NCBI RefSeq assembly: GCF_030852425.1
Contig: NZ_NSDM01000014.1
Span: 124,001-188,000, forward strand
Direction of reading: 5' to 3'
From: Saccharothrix longispora
Lineage (GTDB): Bacteria > Actinomycetota > Actinomycetes > Mycobacteriales > Pseudonocardiaceae
DNA: 64,000 bases
Under the pieces are notes generated by a model. It was not told where the DNA came from and did no database searches. It was given only the letters and a program-made list of their open reading frames with translations. Position 1 is the stretch's first letter. Each line of letters starts with the position of its first letter. Of this stretch, positions 9,156 to 17,765 are shown one piece after another. A program made the position numbers and the translations under genes.

Positions 9156-9432
9156 CGTTCGGCCCTCCGGGGGTGGTCGGCACGTGCTCGACCACCACCT
9201 TGCCCACATCCACCGGTCCCACGCGGCGAAGTTCCCAACGCCGTTCCACACCGACCACCCGTCGAGGTGACGCACACGTCCCGACACCGTCACGGCGTGC
9301 CGATGAACGGCTCGGACGCAAGGTCGACAGACGGGAGAGCAACGTGGACCCGCGGCTCCACGGCGCTGCGGGCACATCCGATCGCGCGGTTCCCTGGTCC
9401 GCGAGAACAGCGTGGAACTCAGTCGTCCGGGT

Positions 9433-9476
9433 GAGGGAGGGCCGCCGCACCCGGCACGGTGCGGCGGCCCTCCCTC
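9433..9476 (-). terminator. Perfect 19-bp stem hairpin terminator of the VWA gene
   Basis: GAGGGAGGGCCGCCGCACC (9433-9451) and its exact complement (9458-9476) flank a 6-nt loop. It lies about 30 bp past the stop of the minus-strand VWA gene. It is one of the strongest hairpins in the window. Confidence 0.85.
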
Positions 9477-9507
9477 GTCCGACATGGACGTGCCCGCTGG
9501 CCGGAGG

Positions 9508-11427
9508 TCAGCTGGTGCAGGGGTTGCCGTTGGGGTGGGCCCCCGTGCCGTGGATGTCGGCGTGTGCTTCACCGATGACCACGTCGGCGAGCAGGGTGTC
9601 CAGCACCACGGCCCGTTGGGTCACCGATGTCGCCGTGGTCTCGGTGCTGTTGAGCTTCAGCGAGCCGATCACCAGCGGGATGGTCAGCGGCGCGGATCCG
9701 ACGGTCGTCGATATCCCGTTGATCCTGAGGGAGGCGATGGTCGAGCTGCCCGAGAACTGCGGGGCGAGCCCGCCGCCGCTCGGCGCGCACCGGGCCGTGG
9801 CCTCGGCCTGGATCACACCCAGCTCGATGGTCAGGCCGAGGGTGCTGATGGTGGTCGTGTCGACCTTGGCCTTCGCGGTGGCATTGTCACCCGCGGCCGG
9901 AGGTGCCGAGGTGAGGTCGTCCGGTGTCTGGTCGGTGGTGGCCGACAGCACCTTGGCGTCGACCGTCAGCGCCCCGGCGTTCAGACCGACCTGCGCCAGC
10001 GTCTCGCTGTCGTCCACGCAGGGCACGTCGGCCGGGTTGGCCACCACCGGCTCGACACCGACCACGTTCAGCGCGCTCGCCCGGCAGGAGAACACGCCGT
10101 CGCGGTCGTCGTCGACGATCGTGCCGACACCGACCGCGTCGGTGATCGCCGCGCCGCCGGCCGCGGACAGCGTCACGGTGAACGTCTCGTTCAGCTCGTC
10201 CACCGTGTCGCCGACCACGGGAACGATCGCCTGCTTGGAAGTCTCGCCCGGTGCGAAGGTCACCGCGCCGGCGGTCGCCGCGTAGTCCCCAGGCGCCACG
10301 GCGGTGCCGTTGGCGGTGGTGAAGTCGACCGTGACCGGGTTCGGGCTCGGCCGGTCGAGGCTGACGGTGAAGGTGGCGGGTGTCGTGCCCGCGTTGCCCT
10401 CGTCGACGGTGACGTCGTTGATGGACAGGCCGGGCACGTGCACGGTGTTCTGCTCGATGAAGCCGCGCGAGGTGCCGTCGACCAGGAAGTCGACCGTGCA
10501 GTGGTACGTGCCGGCCGGGGTGCCCGGGTTGACCGTGATGGTCTCGGTGAACCCGGCGACGTCGCCGCTGTCTACGGTCCGGCTCGCGGGCGCGAAGCCG
10601 ACGGTCAACTGCGGGTCGCACGTGGTGATCGTCGGAGTGACGGTGACCTGGACGGCCTGGATGCCGTCGATGATGGCCTGGGCGACCTGGTTGGCCGGGA
10701 CGTTGTTCAGCAGCACGCCCCCGGTGGCGTCGACGATCGCGCTGGCCTGCCCGCCGGCGTCCAGTCCGCCGCCGGACGGTCCCATGTTGACCGCGATGAC
10801 GCGGATGTCGGCGGCCTGGAGCGCGGCGATGGCGTCGGCCAGGGTGTGGCCCAGGCTGGGGTCGTGGGAGGGCGCGTCGCCGAACCACGCCACGATCCGG
10901 GTGCCGTCGGGGCGGAACGCGATGGCTCCGCTGCCGATCTCGAACAGGGCGTTGACGGCGGCTTCGGGGATGTCGCCGCCGCCGCTCGCGACCCAGGCGT
11001 TGATCCCGTTCTGCACGGCCGTGGCGTCGCCGGTGAGGTTCTGATTGACCCGGAAGGCGAACGGGTCCCCGGCGTCGCGGTACTCCGAGACGGCGAACCG
11101 CGCCGTCGGTTGGGCGTCGAGCACCGCGCCGGTCACAGCACCGGCGTTGTTCCGGACGTCGGCGATGGCGCCGCCCATGCTCCCCGTGGTGTCGGCCAGA
11201 AACACCAGGTCGGGATTGGGCGGGACCACCGGAGTGGTGACCGTCTTGGCCACCGTGGTGCTCGCGCCGGGGCCGAGGGTGACCTCGACGTCACCGGGCT
11301 CGACTTGGGCCGCCGCCTGTGGTGCCGCGCTGATCGCGACCGTCGTGGCCCACACCGCCAGCGTGGCGGTAGCCGCTGCCACGGATCTGCGCAGCAACGA
11401 GCGTCGCGACGTATTGGAATAGGACAT
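9508..11427 (-). CDS. Secreted VWA / Calx-beta / choice-of-anchor domain protein
   Basis: A 639-residue exported protein starting at ATG 11427 with AGGAGA upstream. It has a Tat-like or Sec signal (SRRSLLRRSVAAATATLAV, AxA near residue 40) and a von Willebrand factor A domain from about residue 70 with an intact MIDAS (DTTGSMGG, residues 79-86). A Calx-beta repeat follows at about 340-445 (VTVDEGNAG; PGDYAATAGAVTFAPGET; DELNETFTVTLS; VGTIVDDD). The beta-rich C-terminal domain resembles choice-of-anchor P sequences (STIASLRINGI; VGSAPLTIPL). The domain set points to metal-dependent adhesion or matrix binding at the cell surface. It has its own strong terminator; the neighbour upstream is another secreted protein on the same strand. 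Confidence 0.8.
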   Translation of the reverse strand: MSYSNTSRRSLLRRSVAAATATLAVWATTVAISAAPQAAAQVEPGDVEVTLGPGASTTVAKTVTTPVVPPNPDLVFLADTTGSMGGAIADVRNNAGAVTGAVLDAQPTARFAVSEYRDAGDPFAFRVNQNLTGDATAVQNGINAWVASGGGDIPEAAVNALFEIGSGAIAFRPDGTRIVAWFGDAPSHDPSLGHTLADAIAALQAADIRVIAVNMGPSGGGLDAGGQASAIVDATGGVLLNNVPANQVAQAIIDGIQAVQVTVTPTITTCDPQLTVGFAPASRTVDSGDVAGFTETITVNPGTPAGTYHCTVDFLVDGTSRGFIEQNTVHVPGLSINDVTVDEGNAGTTPATFTVSLDRPSPNPVTVDFTTANGTAVAPGDYAATAGAVTFAPGETSKQAIVPVVGDTVDELNETFTVTLSAAGGAAITDAVGVGTIVDDDRDGVFSCRASALNVVGVEPVVANPADVPCVDDSETLAQVGLNAGALTVDAKVLSATTDQTPDDLTSAPPAAGDNATAKAKVDTTTISTLGLTIELGVIQAEATARCAPSGGGLAPQFSGSSTIASLRINGISTTVGSAPLTIPLVIGSLKLNSTETTATSVTQRAVVLDTLLADVVIGEAHADIHGTGAHPNGNPCTS

Positions 11428-11554
11428 GGGTTCTCCTAATCGGATCTGTCCTGGCACTGTGCCCGGGAGTCCGGGCCCGGTAGCGGGCGCCGACCGTGGC
11501 CGGGTTCGACGGACCACTTGCGGACCGTTCCCACGAGCGTGGAAGTCGAGCGGG

Positions 11555-12298
11555 TCAGTAGGTCAGGACGACACAGCCGCTGTTCCCGGGGTTTCCGGGG
11601 AATCCCTGGAAGGACCCGCCGTTGGCGCCGTCACCGCCCCGCCCCGTGTTGGCGGCACAGGCGGCCGGCACGGATCCGCCGGCCGCTCCACCCGGACCTC
11701 CGGCGTTGCCGCTGACTCCCCCGTTGCCCCCTTGGCCGCCCGCAGCCCCGGACCCCAGGACCGGCGAGGAGCCCTGGCAAGTCACCGCGGAGCCGCCCGT
11801 GCCTCCGGCGCCGCCACCCGAGGTCCCCAGGCCGCGCCCACCACCGGAGCCGCCGTTGGCGACGGCCTTCGCCGTACCGCCGAACGAGATCGTGGAGCTG
11901 CCCCCGGTGGCGCCGTTGGCGGCCGCCGCACCCGGCGCGCCCCCGCCGCCGACGACGACGGTCAGCACCGTGCCGGGACTGACCAGCATCGCGCAGCTCA
12001 CCGTGGCGCCACCGCCCCCACCACCACCCCCGGTACCGGGCAGGATGAACCCCTGCGTGCTGCCGCCACCACCGCCACCGGCCGCAGTGGCCGAGACCAC
12101 GAGCCTGGTGATCCCCGCCGGCACGGTGAACGTGAACGCGCCAGGGCTGGTGTACGCCGAGGTGGCCGCGTGAGCGGTGACGGGCACGACCAACGACAAC
12201 AGGACACCGGTCACCACGGCAGCACCGGCGAACGCTCTACGTCCGCGCGTGTCAAAAGAATGGAAAACGTGTACATCGACCCTCCTGTGGAGAGGCAT
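11555..12298 (-). CDS. Secreted glycine-rich protein
   Basis: About 247 residues: a signal sequence (RRAFAGAAVVTGVLLSLVVP, cleavage near TAHAAT), a short beta-rich stretch (SPGAFTFTVPAGITRLVV), then a long Gly/Ala/Ser-rich domain (GGGGGGSTQGFILPGTGG; NGGVSGNAGGPGG) ending NSGCVVLTY. The architecture resembles glycine-rich surface proteins. The start is uncertain: ATG 12298 gives an unusual N-terminus. The best ribosome site (AGGAGGG, about 12287-12292) precedes an ATG at 12283 in another frame, so a one-base error or frameshift in the T run nearby is possible. It is upstream of the VWA gene and probably functionally linked to the cell surface. Confidence 0.65.
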   Translation of the reverse strand: MPLHRRVDVHVFHSFDTRGRRAFAGAAVVTGVLLSLVVPVTAHAATSAYTSPGAFTFTVPAGITRLVVSATAAGGGGGGSTQGFILPGTGGGGGGGGATVSCAMLVSPGTVLTVVVGGGGAPGAAAANGATGGSSTISFGGTAKAVANGGSGGGRGLGTSGGGAGGTGGSAVTCQGSSPVLGSGAAGGQGGNGGVSGNAGGPGGAAGGSVPAACAANTGRGGDGANGGSFQGFPGNPGNSGCVVLTY

Positions 12299-12466
12299 GC
12301 GAGTACCTACGTGTCGCCGCCAACCGGAGAGTGAATCCCGAGTGCACCCGGCCGTCGTCCCGCCGGGGCTGCGGATCACCAGTCGATTCGACAGGTAGTG
12401 GACATTGCCCCCATCATGGAAACGTAACAGAGATAATTGCCCCCGTGGGGATTCCGGCCAAGACTC

Positions 12467-12502
12467 CGGTGGTGTGACACGAAAATTCGTGTCACACCAC
12501 CG
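12467..12502. repeat. 17-bp perfect inverted repeat with 2-bp centre
   Basis: Left arm 12467-12483 (CGGTGGTGTGACACGAA) and right arm 12486-12502 are exact complements around AA. It lies about 170 bp upstream of the glycine-rich gene. The near absence of a loop suits a protein-binding site or replication/transposition signal better than a terminator. Just 5' are two similar tracts, ATTGCCCCCATC and ATTGCCCCCGTG. Confidence 0.7.
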
Positions 12503-13182
12503 ACGGTATGACCAGTGGTCCCGCCAGGTGACGACAACCGATTTTTACGGCCACTTCCGGCCCACAACCGCACAATTCCTGCCCCGCTGGCCCCTCCACC
12601 GGGTCGGAGCCGCACCGATGCGCGCTACTCGCCTTCGTGCTGTCGCCCGCAGGACCTCCTCCACCCCGGCACCGCGCACGCCGAACGCGCCCCCCGCGCT
12701 CCAGCTTCACCGCCGCAATCACCTTCACAGAGGTTGAATGGTCAGGGTTACCGCAGTTCCGGGTCAAAGCCGGACCGGCAGCTCGGACACCCCGGGAGCA
12801 CGGACAACCCGTAAGTTTTGCCGTTCCCGCGGCCGGGATTTCGGCCAGCTCGCCCTCCAGCACGACCGAAATGGGCAAGAACGCACGAGCGGATCACGTC
12901 ACCGTGCTTGACCATAAAGGACAGGAGGCAAGTAAATCGACACCGGCCTCCACCGCCGCCCGGCACGGGACCACCGCCGAACAGGTACGGCCCATCTTCT
13001 CGGGGACTGCCAATCGGCCTTTCTGCTCCGGGGCAGCCTGGTACTGCGTATTCCGCGAACGAAGCGATTTCTCCCCGATTGGTCCAGGAGGCCGCGGTCA
13101 TCCCCGCCGCACGACGCGCCGGCGTGCGCACTCCGGATGTCGTCGCGTTCGATGACTGACACCTGCTCTCGGTGGGCGTGCC
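12503..13182. other. Region without a confident gene
   Basis: About 680 bp. The only candidate is a minus-strand frame from GTG 13162 to 12899 (87 residues, beginning SVIERDDIRSAHAGASCG), 21 bp after the stop of the fragment at 13183. It has no recognisable domain. The other frames here look non-coding, and no IS-end sequence was recognised. Confidence 0.4.
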
Positions 13183-13407
13183 CTAACCGGTTCTCGTCGG
13201 GCGCCGGGAGTCGGTCTCGCGCGACTCGAACTGCCCTCCGCCGAAACGGACCGTGTCCTTCATCAGGTGGGACGGGAGGTGGCCAAGTTCCAGGTCAGGG
13301 GCTACAACGCCGCCTTCGGCCCCGCAGGCCTCGCAGGCGCGGACGACCCACTGGTTCAGCGATACCCATTGCGCGTCGTCGGAGGTCCGCCACCGGCACG
13401 CCGCCGG
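13183..13407 (-). pseudogene. Coding-like remnant continuing in frame after the amine-oxidase stop
   Basis: The codons after the amine-oxidase TGA (13408-13410) stay open in the same frame for 74 codons to TAG 13183. They read WRTSDDAQWVSLNQWVVRAC, EACGAEGG, LELGHLPSHLMKDTVRFGGG. Codon use is coding-like (G/C at third positions) with a CxxC pair, but there is no internal ATG until MKDTV. It may be a 5'-truncated small gene or a C-terminal piece. I do not recognise a family. Confidence 0.35.
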
Positions 13408-15345
13408 TCACGCACCGTCGAGCGCGACCTGGGCCGCTCCGGTCTTCCGCCGGGGGGCGGACAGTGTCGTGGAGCCGAGCGTGCCCTCGAGTTGCTCCCA
13501 TCGCGTGACCAGGTCCGACATCATCAGCATCAGCACGTCGGGGAAGGCGTGCAGGAAGCTCTGGTACCGGTAGTGGTCCAGGTAGAACAGGGTTACGTCG
13601 TCACCGAGCGCCGTCACCGACGTGGTACGGGCGTTGAAGAACAGGTCGTAATGGCCGAGCACGGCGCCGCGACCCACGACCGCGCGTTCGTAGATGCCGC
13701 CGAAGTCGACCTCGACCTCGCCGCCGGCAACGATGAACACCCCGTGCGCGGCGTCGTCCTCGCGGCAGATCGCGTCGCCCGCCGCGAACGGGATCTCGTC
13801 GAACATCGAGGCGAGCGTCTCCAGTTCGGAGTCCGTCAGTGAGGCGAACAGCCGCACCCCGTGCGGGTCGACGCCCTCGCGCAGGCACGCCACCCGCTCG
13901 GCCAGGTCACGCTCGTCGATGTGCGTCATCCGCAGTCGTGCGAAGCGCAGGACGCGGTCGGTGTTGCGCGACTGGCGGCGGGAGGTCCCGGCGCTCGGCG
14001 GGGTGTAGAGGGTGGTGTCCCCGCTGATCCGCGCGGCTTCGCGCAGGCCGGACTCGTAGGCGCTGTGCACGCAGCCCCAGTGGTAGGGGTTGGTGCCCTC
14101 GCCGGCGAAGAACAGCCGGTCGCCGACCGGCTCGGCCAGCGTGCCGATGTCCTTCGACGAGGAGCCGACTCCGATGCAGGTGTACGAGCCCCGGGCGAAC
14201 GGGTCGGCCGACCACGCGGTGCGCGAGATGTGCTCGGGTGCGGGCGCGTCGGCGCCGAACAGGTCCTCGACGATGACGCCGGCGTAGGCGGCGACGTCCT
14301 CGTCGGACCAGGTCTCCGCCTCGCGACCGAGCGAGGCGCCGAGCAGCAGGACCAGGACCGGCTTGCCGTGGGACTTCCACATGCTGATGACGACCGTGGG
14401 ATAGCGGTCGGTGTCGCGGCACAGGTAGCCGAAGACGTACTGATCACGCGGCCAGAACGGTTCGCGGTAGTGCAGGGCGATCTTGTTGAGGGTGCCGAAG
14501 CCCAACCGGTCGATCGCCGACCGCTTGGCCTCCGGCAGCGGAGGCTCGAAGCGCACCACCTCGGCCTTGAGGACCCCGAGCGGCACGGTAACCAGCACCC
14601 TGTCCGCATCGAAGCCGCCCCGCTCGGTGGTGACGCGCACCCGCCCGGTGGTGGTGTCGATCCGCGTGACCACGTGGCCCAGCCGGACGTCCAGCCCTTC
14701 GGCGAGGGCGTCGACCACGGACTGGTAGCCCTGGTGCAGGACGCTGTCGCCGTAGCCGTAGACCAGGTAGCCCTCCTCCCAGAACTTCAGGGACAGCTTG
14801 TCGGGGTCCTCGGCGACGTCCTCCCGCAGCAGCACGTTGAGGTGGTAGCGGACCGCCTGCTCGTCCTCGGGGGAGAACCGGCACTCGGCGAGGATCTGAC
14901 GCAGGGCCTCGCCGAGCGGGATGTCCGGGTGCTGCTCCTTGCGCGCGATCGCGGCCCGCTGCTCGAGCTCGTGCAACACCTCGTCGGCCAGTTGCAGGGT
15001 GCGGCTCTTGTGGCGGTGGTTGGCCAGGCGTTGGTCCGCGCCGAACAGGTCCAGGCTGTCGAAGCCCCCGGTGTAGGCGCTGTCTCCGCCCACGTAGCTG
15101 TAGGGGATGCCCAGGTCCTCGACCAACTCGGTGATCGGGTTGCCGTCCGTGCCGTGGATCCAGTGCGCGCCGAGGTCGACCCCGTGCTCGTCGGTCCGGA
15201 TCCGCCCGCCGACGCGGTCACGCCCCTCCAGCACCACCACGTCATGACCGGATCCGCGCAGCGCCCGCGCGGCGGCCAACCCGGACATCCCCGCGCCCAC
15301 GACTATGACGCTGGGCGAACCGTTCGCGTCAGCCTTTCGCGACAT
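13408..15345 (-). CDS. Flavin amine oxidase fused to a C-terminal cyclic-nucleotide-binding domain
   Basis: 645 residues from ATG 15345 (GGAG about 10 bp upstream). Residues about 10-455 form a flavin-containing monoamine/polyamine oxidase: Rossmann FAD motif VIVVGAGMSGLAAARALRGS, then LEGRDRVGGRI, substrate region GAHWIHGTDGNP, and the C-terminal FAD motif LFFAGEGTNPYHWGCVHSAY. Residues about 515-630 form a Crp/cNMP-binding jelly roll: LTDSELETLASMFDEIPF; AHGVFIVAGGEVEV; GAVLGHYDLFFNARTTSVTA. The latter equals the phosphate-binding cassette, with its Arg kept but Glu replaced by His. There is no DNA-binding helix after it. Plausible role: oxidation of an amine under control of a bound effector. 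No signal peptide, so probably cytosolic. The fusion is uncommon. Confidence 0.85.
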   Translation of the reverse strand: MSRKADANGSPSVIVVGAGMSGLAAARALRGSGHDVVVLEGRDRVGGRIRTDEHGVDLGAHWIHGTDGNPITELVEDLGIPYSYVGGDSAYTGGFDSLDLFGADQRLANHRHKSRTLQLADEVLHELEQRAAIARKEQHPDIPLGEALRQILAECRFSPEDEQAVRYHLNVLLREDVAEDPDKLSLKFWEEGYLVYGYGDSVLHQGYQSVVDALAEGLDVRLGHVVTRIDTTTGRVRVTTERGGFDADRVLVTVPLGVLKAEVVRFEPPLPEAKRSAIDRLGFGTLNKIALHYREPFWPRDQYVFGYLCRDTDRYPTVVISMWKSHGKPVLVLLLGASLGREAETWSDEDVAAYAGVIVEDLFGADAPAPEHISRTAWSADPFARGSYTCIGVGSSSKDIGTLAEPVGDRLFFAGEGTNPYHWGCVHSAYESGLREAARISGDTTLYTPPSAGTSRRQSRNTDRVLRFARLRMTHIDERDLAERVACLREGVDPHGVRLFASLTDSELETLASMFDEIPFAAGDAICREDDAAHGVFIVAGGEVEVDFGGIYERAVVGRGAVLGHYDLFFNARTTSVTALGDDVTLFYLDHYRYQSFLHAFPDVLMLMMSDLVTRWEQLEGTLGSTTLSAPRRKTGAAQVALDGA

Positions 15346-15653
15346 TGCTTGATTCTCCGGCCGCCGACACAGGCGCTGACAGACCCGGAACGAGTGTTTC
15401 GGTTGCCCCTTTTGAGTCGCCCCCGGAGGACTTGGCGAATTCTCAGTGGCCGTGTTCCCGTGAAGTGCGGGTTGCTCCGGTGCCGGATACGGCCGGGCGG
15501 CTGACGACAACGACCACACGTGGACGGGGCCTTCGGTGGTGCCCGGGGGAAGGCGTGCTCGGTGAACAGGCCGCAGGCGGTGAAGGCCGGCCGATCACGG
15601 ACCCTGGAAGGATGCGAGACCGGGAACCGCGGTCCAGCACTTGTTCGCCGCGG
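15346..15653. other. Intergenic stretch between the GH3 remnant and the amine oxidase gene
   Basis: About 300 bp carrying the 5' region of the amine oxidase gene (GGAG at 15356-15359). No separate gene, clear palindrome or IS end is visible. Confidence 0.5.
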
Positions 15654-17651
15654 TCACAGTTCGCAGTTCGCCTCGTTCTCGATGTTGGTGCAGGTGCCGA
15701 GGCTCGGACGGGCTTCGGCGGTGTCGGTGCCGATCCCGCCGTCGACGTTGTCGATGTTGCCGACGACCAGGCCGATGAAGTTCCCGTTCTTGGTATCGCC
15801 GTAGAGGACGTCGTCGCCCGGTCCGGCGTCGATGGTGTCGCGGTGACCGCTGGTCACCGCCTTGGCGCCCGAGGAGGAGTTCAGGGTCTCCCAGTCGCCG
15901 TAGATGGTGCCGTCGCCGGTGGTGGTGCCGTTGGAGGTCTCGGCGGTCACCGGTGCGCTGAGGCCGAGGTTCACGGTCTGCGCGTCGCCGTGGACGGTGT
16001 CATCACCCCCGCCGCCGGAGGTGGTGTCGTTGAGGTTGCCGATCAACACCGCTCCGGCCAGACCCGCGCCCGCCCCCACGGTGATGGTCCTGCCGTAGCC
16101 GTGGATGGTGTCCGGGTCGTCGCCGCCGATGAGGATGTGGTCCATGTCCTCGCCGGCGACGCGGTTGACCACGACGACGGCGGCGTTGGCGTCGCGGGCC
16201 GCGGTGGCCGCGGCGGGGATGAGCGAGTTCGGCTGCCACCCGAAGGTGAGGGCGCTCTGGCCGTACTCGGCGGTGGCGTTGGTGTACTCGATGGTGATGC
16301 TCACCCGGCGGCCGGCGGTGAGCTGGGCCGTGCCCTGGAGCGGGTAGTCGAACGGGCCGAGGAAGAACCGGCGCGTGTGCCGGGTGCCGGAGATGATCGT
16401 CTTCCCGTCGATCACGAGCTTGGCGGTGCCGGAGGCGAGCAGGGAGAAGCGGTGCAGGCCGGTGGTGGTCGGGTTGAGGGTGCCGGTCCACCTGGCGGAC
16501 CACACCGCCGGGAGTCCGGTGACGGGGGCCTGGTCGAAGTCGAGGGTCGGGGTGGTCTGCGTGGCGACGGGGGCGCCGGTGGGGGTGGGCCCGGCGTGGA
16601 AGGTGCCGGTCAGGCCGACCGGCAGGGCGGTGGCCGGGACCACCGGGAGCGGCACGTCGCCCAGGGTGCCGGGCGACGTGGTGACCGTGACCGTGTTTCC
16701 GGCGCGGGCGCGGATGGCCTGGAGCGGGGTGGTCCAGGTGCCGGGGTCGACGTAGGTGGAGCCGGACACGCCGGTGATGGCGCCGGTGTCGGCGACGCCG
16801 ATGACCGCGACGGACCTCACCGACGCGGCGAGGGGCAGCACCCCGCGGTTGGCCAGCAGGACCGTGGAGTGCACCGCGAGGTCGTGGGCCAGCGCCTGGT
16901 TGGCGGGCGTGGTGACGACCGGCGCGGGAGCCGGCAGCGGGTTGTCGAACAGGCCGGCGGCGAACATGGCGGACAGGATGCGGCGCGCGGCGTCGTCGAT
17001 GCGCGTCGCGGGGACGTTGCGGGCCAGTTCGTCGGCGGTGACCTTGACGCCGCCGGGTCCGAGCCCGGCGAGGTCCATGCCTGCCTTGGCGGCGGCGACC
17101 TGGTCGTCACCGGCCCAGAAGTCCGGCACGGTGTAGCCCTGCAAGCCGATGAGGCGCTTGAGGTCGTCGAACAACGCCGGGTTCTGGGTGGCGTAGGTGC
17201 CGTTGATCTTCGGGTAGGAGATCATGACCGAGGTGAGCGGGGTGGCTTCGATCGCGGTGCGGAACGGCGCGTAATAGACCTCGTGCAGGGCTCGTTCGGA
17301 GACCTTGGCGTCCACGACGAACCGGTCGAGCTCCTGGGTGTAGGCGGCGAAGTGCTTGAGGGTGGCCAGCACCTTGCCCCGGTGGAGGGCGGTCGTCGAG
17401 GCGGCGGCCAGTGCGCCGGACAGGTTCGGGTCCTCGCCGAAGCCTTCGGACTGGCGGCCGAAGTGCCAGCTGCGGGTGATGTCGGCGGTGGGGGCGAAGA
17501 GGTTGTTGAAACCCTTGCCCCTGCCCTCTGCGGCGATGGCCGAGGCCATCCGGCCGACGAGGGCGGGGTCGAAGGTGGCGGCCTGGGCCAACGGGACGGG
17601 GAACGCGGTGACGCCGGTCTCGCCGCGCAGCCCGGCGGAGGCGTCGGCCAT
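15654..17651 (-). pseudogene. GH3 beta-glucosidase-like / RTX chimera, 5'-truncated at an IS end
   Basis: From the IS boundary the frame opens exactly at ATG 17651 (MADASAGLRGETGVTAFPVP). It runs through a GH3 N-domain (ATLKHFAAYTQE; LQGYTVPDFWAGDDQVAAAK, where the nucleophile Asp sits in PDFW instead of SDW), a PA14 insert (FHAGPTPTG ... WSARWTGTLNPTTTGLHRFS; KLVIDGKTI) and part of the GH3 C-domain (AVVVVNRVAGEDMD). There it switches in frame to RTX-like calcium-binding repeats (GGDDPDTIHG; GGGGDDTVHGDAQ; GPGDDVLYGD) ending in TNIENEANCEL. The first about 100 GH3 residues, including any signal peptide, are missing. 665 codons remain open, so a product is possible but not as a normal secreted GH3. 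Confidence 0.75.
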
Positions 17652-17709
17652 GCTCAGCTTGCCGTTTAAGGTCCCGGACGGGTGACGTGCACCCCGGTTG
17701 ATCATGGAA

Positions 17710-17765
17710 GCAGCCCTTGGTCGATCATCACTCTTGCGACAGAAGGATGATCGACCAAAGGCTGC
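17710..17765. promoter_or_regulatory. Hairpin between IS left end and transposase start
   Basis: GCAGCCCTTGGTCGATCAT (17710-17728) pairs with ATGATCGACCAAAGGCTGC (17747-17765) with one mismatch, ending one base before the GTG at 17766. If transcribed, the hairpin would hide or border the transposase start; it may limit translation or be a subterminal transposase site. Confidence 0.55.

Noticed and set aside
9412-11439. Long plus-strand open frame opposite the VWA gene
   Set aside because: The minus strand carries signal peptide, MIDAS, Calx-beta and terminator; the plus frame is a shadow.
11622-12173. Proline-rich plus-strand frame (PPPPP tracts)
   Set aside because: It is the complement of the glycine-rich domain, where GGC/GGT codons read as Pro/Ala on the other strand.
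15345-17669. 774-codon plus-strand frame opposite the GH3-RTX chimera
   Set aside because: Gly/Asp/Val-rich shadow of a gene with clear GH3, PA14 and RTX motifs.
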